A stretch of 64,000 bases of DNA from Elmis aenea (taxonomy: Eukaryota; Arthropoda; Insecta; Coleoptera; Elmidae), in assembly GCA_947652605.1 (NCBI GenBank), contig OX393576.1:61542966-61606965 (forward strand), in the 5' to 3' direction. Each line of letters starts with the position of its first letter. The stretch's first letter is position 1. Below the pieces are notes generated by a model. That model was not told the origin of the DNA, did not search any database, and was given only the letters and a program-made list of their open reading frames with translations. Positions 58,335 to 64,000 of the stretch are shown one piece after another. The translations under genes and the position numbers were made by a program.

Positions 58335-58930
58335 ATCCTAGTCAAAAGTAATTACCGATTTTTGCAGTTTTTAATAACAGAACATACTAATAATGAGGGA
58401 AGAAAATCCGCTAAATTAACGATTAATGAGCATTTACTCTGCAAGTTGCAATTTTCTGCTTTTCGCGATATTTTTAGATCGAACAGGCAAATTTTTCGCG
58501 AAAATATTAAAATCAATCAAATTTTACGCCAAACGGTGGCAGATACCAAGAAAAGTCTAGACAATTTTTGTTTAAAATAAAATGTTTTACCCAAAATCAA
58601 GTTCAAGTTTGATTTTAAACAGGTCACTACTAGTTTTTTATAAAATGTATTGAAACTGAACCCCCACAACTCCGCCACTGGTTGCTTGTGGGGCTTGACA
58701 TTCTCACCGAATGTGGTAACATGTAAGGTGGTGCTGTATACCAAATTTGGTTTAAATATATCTACTGGTTGAGAAACGGTTAAACATTATCGTTATTTTT
58801 TCTAAAATTTCAATATCTTTAAAATGAAACTTTTTTGGACCTATGTTGATATGGAATATTCGTTTAAAAATAAGTTTTTCTATCGACTGTTAAAGTCCTG
58901 CTACTAAAAAGTGGACCACCCTTTATACCG
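58335..58930. repeat. Single arm of foldback element K
   Basis: This segment aligns with 63298-63856, the right arm of the foldback at 62824-63856. Shared blocks include TTTTCGCGATATTTTTAGAT, GAACCCCCACAACTCCGCCA, GTTTAAATATATCTACTGGTT-like sequence and AAGTCCTGCTAC, ending at GTGGACCACCCTTTATA. Here the opposite arm is absent, so this is a solo arm. The frames at 58362-58580 and 58744-58517 are shadows. Confidence 0.8.
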
Positions 58931-59778
58931 AGATTTTAATTTCTAGTGATCAATTTTTTGCAATATGGGTAACAAAATAAAACAAATACGCGTTAGAACA
59001 ATCACTGATGAATTAAACAAAGTTACCGAAGCACTAAAGTGTTTTAAAAAGTAATAAAATATTCCATTTAATACCCAATTTTTGATAAATATATATTATT
59101 TTGCGAACATGTATTCTAGTAAGTTCCTGCTGGAACCACATTTTTAGAAAACTTTTGGATTAGCCCAATTTTTTATATTTTTTTTGAATTATAACAACCA
59201 CATACCACTAAGCTAAACTTTTCGAAAGATTAAAATAAATTTTCAATGAAACATATCGTAACTGCAAGCGATAATGTTTAAAACCGCACATAAGTACGAC
59301 ATGCTACTAAAATGTTGTTCCTCCGAGGTCATTCAAAGCAAAAAACGAGAAAATTCTTATCATCGCGCACTTGCCGAGGTAAAAATTATCAGAAACGTTA
59401 GAATATAGCGCTCACAAAGATTTTACTACGGAGGTCAAATTCTTCGTTTCAAAACAGATTTGTTTTATATTTCATTACCCAAGCGGGCAAATTCATGCTT
59501 GTAGCTCGTTCCCTAAAGTCAATTCTTTTTTTCTTATAAAACGCATTGCTATACCGTGCGTAAACTGACAGGTTTTCCCAAGACATTTTAAAGAAACATT
59601 TTGTTTAGACTGGCTTTCTCGCAGAGACCTAACAACCAAATTAAATTTAAAGCAGTATATTTAAAAAAATACTTTCCCATTTCCTTTAAAAACAGACAGT
59701 TATCCACGCATCGAATAACAAACACTAATTTATGAAATGTATTGAACAACCCCAAAGCTCCTGTTACAACTTGAAAGG
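58931..59778. other. CASK intron part, nothing recognised
   Basis: No gene or element end is supported. Confidence 0.5.
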
Positions 59779-61357
59779 CAGGGCCGGCGCTAACGGGCCT
59801 TCACAGCCTGCAGGTTGGGCATGCTTTGCTCCATAAAGTAAATCCTGTGAGAAAAACTGTTCAGGATGAAAATGAAAACGTACCGCTAGTACTAAAATCC
59901 ATCAAAAATTTAAAAACCTTCGTACTTGAATATCGATAAGATTCAAATTATTAAAAAGTTCTTGAAACAGCAAAACAACTTAAGGAAGATGTGCATAGAG
60001 AAATAGAATTTAAATCTAATTTGGAAGTTCGGTGACGAATGAAGACATGTCAGTTTGAGTATCATGACGAGTTACCACAAACGCCAGAAGATTAATTTAG
60101 TGTGAACGTGTTTTATACAATTTCGGACACTGCATGGACTTCGTTAAATGGAAGTTTTGAACAACTAAAGACTCGTTGTGATAGTTTTTTTTAATAAACT
60201 CTCAGATATCAGTAACGAAGATTTAAGAAAAAACTGTTACGATTTAAGTATCTTTTGAAAGACTGTAACAACAAAGATATAAATGCAAGGAACTCTGACC
60301 AAATACGTGCTTACTCTGCTTACCAAGACATTTTTCGGAACACTTTAACTTTAAAATCTTTTTAATATTATATTTGATATTGTATCTAATAATTTATCCT
60401 TCCTCAACTTTATTATCGGGTTAAGAATATTACTGAAAATACCGGTTAAGCCCGTGTGACACGGTGTAAATTTCTGTATAAAATGTAATACAAAATATCT
60501 TGTATTGTTTTTCTTGTACAGATTTCAGTACAGAATTCCATTCATCTGAAACTGTGTGTGACAATGATACAATTTTATGTAAAAGTTACTGCCCATGCTC
60601 ATGCGCCTAAACAGCATAAACACAGATATGCACTCCCTCTTAAAACAAGGTATTTATCCCTTGAAATTGCCATTTTAAACAATAACAACATCCTGCTTCG
60701 GATTACCAAGAATTAACTGTTAACAGGAATTTCTATTGCTTATATTTCCTTTAGCTGCAGATGTTCAAAATCAGCTGTCATTCGCCATTATTCACGAACT
60801 GAATGCGCATCTGTAGCACGCAATTTCTGCATCAAAGCTTGCTTGCAAATAGAACACGCTCTATTGTATTTTCTGTACAAGTGCGTGTGGAACGCTTGTA
60901 CATGCAAGAAACTATACAGAATTTTGTACGAGAAACCTGTATGACACGATATACGATTTTCTGTATAATATTTGGTACAAATTTCTATACAGAATCGTGT
61001 CACACGGGCTTTAGAGTTGCAAGCGGGAACGGTCTTTTGCAAAATTAAAATTAATTAAAAACAAGTACGTTACAAGAGAGGCTTGTTAGTTTGGCATGAA
61101 TAGTTATTAAAAATAAAATTTCAGCAGAATTAGACATTAAGTATATTATTTCTAAACTTGTGAACATTAAATGATGACAACTTAAACATTAGTATTTTCA
61201 AATATATTTAAGCAGTTGTTTTCTGTAAAATTCGTATCACCGTATCACCTTGAATGAGCAACGAGTTAATGACAACAACAACAAAAAATGAAAATATGAT
61301 GGAGGGCGCTAAATTAGAACTAGAAGGCGGGCGACGACGACCCTAGCGCCGGCCCTG
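59779..61357 (+). mobile_element. hAT element with a nested PIF-like MITE
   Basis: Ends CAGGGCCGGCGCTA and TAGCGCCGGCCCTG are perfect 14-base inverted repeats. The 8-base duplication TTGAAAGG is perfect at 59771-59778 and 61358-61365. The plus strand (about 60050-60370) keeps transposase traces such as NVFYTISDTAWTSLNGSFEQ and KTRC, followed by broken frame. The MITE at 60449-61010 is inserted in it. The element ends 142 bases from the CASK exon at 61508. Confidence 0.9.
60449..61010. mobile_element. PIF/Harbinger-like MITE nested in the hAT
   Basis: Ends AGCCCGTGTGACACG and CGTGTCACACGGGCT are perfect 15-base inverted repeats, with TTA duplicated at 60446-60448 and 61011-61013. Subterminal TTTCTGTATA, TTTGTACAAG-type and TGTATAGAA words repeat. 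The open frames over it on both strands arise from the palindromic ends and encode nothing recognisable. Confidence 0.9.
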
Positions 61358-61506
61358 TTGAAAGGATGATCAAATTTCGCGAAATTTTGCGTGATAATTA
61401 TACAATATCTCCGTTCAGCTCACATTTCATACATCAACATCCTTCGAAATCTCGAGACACGGTATAGTCACGCGCAGAAGATTTAGTGATCAAATTAGAA
61501 TACTTA

Positions 61507-61638
<132 letters not shown>

Positions 61639-61671
61639 CTAGAGTTGATAATGACACATTAGCACACTTAC

Positions 61672-61784
61672 CTTCGGTGCTTAAACCGGGGCTTGAGGTA
61701 AATTTTGCTACGTCGACTATTTTCACGGCGAACTGTTGCCCCGTTTGCCGGTGAATACATCGTTTTACTATGCTAAATGGTCCC
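61672..61784 (-). CDS. CASK: CASK exon: kinase glycine loop and catalytic lysine
   Basis: This is the most upstream CASK exon in the window. It encodes about 37 residues, running from GPFSIVKRC through [14 protein letters not shown] to PGLSTE, a near-perfect match to the N-lobe of the CaM-kinase-like domain of CASK. CASK is a membrane-associated scaffold at synapses and cell junctions that binds neurexin, Mint/X11 and Veli. The second half of the glycine loop (GPFS) and the ATP-binding lysine of FAVKIVD are present. The acceptor is TTTTCAG at 61787-61785 and the donor is GTAAGT from 61671. It enters in phase 2, completing a Lys codon, and leaves in phase 1. The preceding exon, with about 20 N-terminal residues, is not recognisable up to base 64000 and should lie outside the window. 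The next exon follows after an intron of only 58 bases. Confidence 0.96.
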
Positions 61785-62011
61785 CTGAAAACAACAAAAA
61801 CAAAATTGCAAAAATACCCCATAGGCGAATATATTTTAAAAATACAGTTAATCAAAAACAGCGACGAGTTTAACATTAAAAAATTATTTCGTCGAAGAAT
61901 ATATGTAAGTATCTAATTATACAATTAAAATTTCAAAACTCTCAAAAAGGCAACTAATTTAATATAAGCAACCAGCATAGCCCTTCGGGCAACACTGGAG
62001 CGGACAACTTC
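61785..62011. other. CASK intron part upstream of the glycine-loop exon
   Basis: Contains the acceptor and pyrimidine-rich region of the exon at 61784. Nothing else is seen. Confidence 0.5.
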
Positions 62012-62014
62012 TAA

Positions 62015-62628
62015 AGCTGCGTTCACATAGAAAAGTATTGCATTGTATTGTATTGTATTGCAAGGTGCCTGCAAGAGTAGCCAAAGGTCACGTGTTTTGT
62101 TCCGCTCGCGCGGAGACTGCTATGGGGGGTTGACCCCCTCTTCAGTCGTAAGAGGTACAAGGATAATGGGTAGGGATGTGGATAGTCAAGGATGGGTAAG
62201 GATAGGTGGAAGTACTGCCACAGCATTTGCCTTAACCATAGAGGAAACCACCTGAAACCTCTACAATGACAGTCGGCCCTGGGAATCGAACCCAGGACCT
62301 CCCGATTACAAGTTAGGTTGTTTTACCAACCAGCCACCAAGCTCGGTTGCAAGAGTAGCGTTCACATAGAGGTGTTATAGTGGCAGCGCCAACTACTTGT
62401 ACACTAATGGCGATTCCCATTGCGCATACGCAGGGTTAATCCGTAGATCACTGTGATTGGTTCTTGTTATGGGGTATTGCAAGAAGTTTGGACCTTGTTA
62501 GCTCAAACAACGCGGCTTGCAAGGCAATTCCACTACTTTGCTTATGTGAACGCTATCATTTGATATTCGTATACTTAACTTTGCTTACGCTACAATACAA
62601 TACAATACTTTTCTATGTGAACGCAGCT
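62015..62628. mobile_element. PIF/Harbinger-like MITE with a SINE inside
   Basis: Ends AGCTGCGTTCACATAGAAAA and its inverse (TTTTCTATGTGAACGCAGCT) are flanked by TAA at 62012-62014 and 62629-62631. A run of ATTGT/ACAAT pentamers (TATTGTATTGTATTG) follows each end. The SINE at 62082-62347 is inserted near the left end. The word TTCACATAGA also occurs inside at 62363. Confidence 0.9.
62082..62347 (-). mobile_element. tRNA-derived SINE with 12-base target duplication
   Basis: It is flanked by a perfect direct repeat TGCAAGAGTAGC (62070-62081 and 62348-62359). Its 5' end on the minus strand starts CCGAGCTTGGTGGCTGGTTG and has an A-box-like region (62327-62340), an anticodon-loop-like CTTGTAATC, and a perfect B box GGTTCGATTCC (62282-62292), most like tRNA-Thr (TGT). 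The remaining 190 bases are a tRNA-unrelated body containing CCTTACCCATCCTTGACTAT. There is no poly-A tail; the 3' end is near CACGTGACCTTTG. Confidence 0.88.
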
Positions 62629-62677
62629 TAAAGGACTTCATCAGGGCCGCCGTTAGGTATGGGCGACATGCGCCCGG

Positions 62678-62765
62678 GGCCCCGCGCTACCAGGGGCCCC
62701 GAGTTACCAGGGGCCTCGCACTACCAGGGGCCCCGCGCTACCAGGAGCGCCGCGCTACCAGGGGT
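62678..62765. repeat. 17-base GC-rich minisatellite
   Basis: Five units of about 17 bases (GGGCCCCGCGCTACCAG and variants GGGCCCCGAGTTACCAG, GGGCCTCGCACTACCAG, GAGCGCCGCGCTACCAG) lie just inside the left end of the hAT relic at 62642. The unit resembles the element's own subterminal GGGCCCCGC, so it probably arose by tandem expansion of it. Confidence 0.9.
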
Positions 62766-62823
62766 CCGCATTTTGAAACGAAATGGAAAAAATTTTACCT
62801 CCTCCACTTCAGTATTTTATTCA

Positions 62824-63856
62824 CATGGTGGTCCACTTTTTGGTAGCAGGACAGTCGATACAAAAACTCATTTTAAAGCGAGTATTCCATATCAACATGG
62901 GTCCATAAACGCTTCATTTTAAAGATACAGGGTGTTGAAATTTTCGAAAAAATATTGATAATTTTTAACCGTTTCCTAACGAGTAGATATATATTAAACC
63001 AAATTTAATATACACCACCGCCTTACAGGTTACTACATTCAATGAGAATGTCAAGCCCCACAAGCAACCACTGGCGGAGTTGTAGGGGTTCAGTTTTATA
63101 AATAAACTAGTACGGTCCTGTTCAAAATCAATCTCGAACTGATTTTTGAGTAGAGCATTTTATTCTAAACAAAGTGTCTTCTGACTTTTCTTCGTATATG
63201 CCACCGTTTAGCGCGGAATTCCGATTTATTTTACCATTCTCCCGAAAAATTCGCTCATAAATTCGATCTAAAACTATCGCTAATATTTGAAATAAAGAAG
63301 TAATTACCGATTTTTGCCGTTTTTAATAACAGAACCTGCTAATAATGAAGGAAGATCCGCATTTTGACGATTTACCCAGCAATTTGCAATTTTCTGCTTT
63401 TCGCGATATTTTTAGATCGAACTTATAAGCAAATTTTTCGCCAGAATAGTGAAATAAATCTAATTTCGCGCCAAACAGTTGCAGATACGAAAAAAATCAA
63501 GACACTTTTTGTTTAAAATAAAATGCTCTACCCAACAACCAGTTCGAGTTTGATTTTGAACAGGGCCATGCTAGTTTTTTATAAAATTTAATAAAACTGA
63601 ACCCCCACAACTCCGCCACTAACTGCTTGTGGGGCTTGACATTCACACCGAATGTGGTAACCTGTAAGGTGGGTGCTGTATACCAAACTTGGTTTAACTA
63701 TATCTACTGGTTGGAAAACGGTTAAAAATTATCAATATTTTTTCGAAAATTTCAACACCCTGTATATTTAAAGTGAAGCGTTGATGGAATATTCGCTTTA
63801 AAATGAGTTTTTGTATCGACTCTTAAAGTCCTGCTACAAAAAAGTGGACCAGCCTG
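62824..63856. mobile_element. Foldback element K, full copy
   Basis: The arms 62824-63275 and 63300-63856 are inverted, sharing TGGTCCACTTTTTGGTAGCA-type ends, GAATGTCAAGCCCCACAAGC and GAACCCCTACAACTCCGCCA blocks. Both arms also contain a CAGGGTGTTGAAATTTTCGA sequence (near 62932 and its mirror at 63760) that is absent in the solo arm at 58335-58930. No coding sequence is present; the 63752-63997 frame is a shadow. Confidence 0.75.
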
Positions 63857-64000
63857 TATAACAAAACCATTCTCCTTTAGCATGAAGGTTTTATGATACT
63901 TTTGAATCATACGAAAAATAATGTAAAAATTGTTGCCCAGGGCCCCGCAACTTCTAACGGCGGCGCTGAACTTTATCCGCTGTAATATGAGCAACAAGAA

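Larger units (their letters stand above)
62642..63968. mobile_element. hAT relic with end minisatellite and nested foldback
   Basis: Left end CAGGGCCGCCGTTAGGTATG and right end (complement CAGCGCCGCCGTTAGAAGTT) are inverted. The flanking 8-mers GACTTCAT and AACTTTAT match at 6 positions, a decayed duplication. GGGGCCC words lie inside both ends. The centre is occupied by the foldback 62824-63856; no transposase remains. It lies upstream of the first visible CASK exon, presumably in an intron. Confidence 0.75.

Noticed and set aside
60788..61048. Opposed 80-residue frames on both strands
   Set aside because: They cover the palindromic end of a PIF-like MITE and are symmetrical by-products.
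62275..62347. A tRNA gene on the minus strand with a B box and anticodon-like loop
   Set aside because: The acceptor and D-arm do not form a proper cloverleaf, and the sequence continues into a body flanked by a 12-base target duplication, so it is a SINE head.

Overview
The window is AT-rich animal DNA, almost certainly from an insect. Its one recognisable host gene is on the minus strand. It has very small introns (58 and 60 bases) beside very large ones (up to at least 42 kb). Most of the remaining sequence is degenerate DNA transposons of types common in insect genomes. I cannot name the species; a beetle or another insect with a repeat-rich genome would fit.

The gene is CASK (calcium/calmodulin-dependent serine protein kinase of the MAGUK family). 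Nine coding exons, all with consistent phases, lie between 42248 and 61784 on the minus strand. They encode about 417 residues: the CaM-kinase-like domain from just after its first glycines, the calmodulin-binding region, and both L27 domains. The first coding exon (N-terminal about 20 residues) must lie beyond base 64000. I found no PDZ, SH3 or guanylate-kinase exon in bases 1-42247, so the gene must continue beyond base 1 through an intron of at least 42 kb. The kinase part has the known CASK departures from a normal kinase: GFG in place of DFG, and Cys in place of the Asn of the catalytic loop.

Inside that giant intron, on the same strand, 19739-19915 is an unusually GC-rich open frame. 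It starts at ATG just after an in-frame stop and ends at a perfect GTAAGT donor in phase 0. It could be an alternative first coding exon for a short CASK isoform, but this is inference. Two CpG-rich patches (about 43020-43330 and 39060-39300) could be internal promoters.

Everything else is mobile DNA. By family I see: Tc1/mariner elements and many palindromic (foldback) mariner-type MITEs with CAGGGTG-like ends at TA; pogo/Tigger elements (TA); hAT elements with 8-base duplications and C-terminal transposase remnants; PIF/Harbinger-like MITEs (3-base duplications); a piggyBac remnant (TTAA); two or three LINE fragments; and a tRNA-derived SINE with a 12-base target duplication. A Penelope/hammerhead-like motif is also present. 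Nesting is heavy: 2002-4957, 9937-12397, 23545-24720, 33382-35010, 43350-45389, 59779-61357, 62015-62628 and 62642-63968 are all elements within elements, up to three deep. Because most lie in introns of one transcribed gene, the long inverted repeats should be co-transcribed as hairpins. The most unusual repeat observations are a motif (TAGTTGGCTATGACC) shared by otherwise different hairpin families, and a foldback whose arms are made of degenerate 16-base tandem units. I found no CRISPR array, no operon, and no convincing novel gene system.
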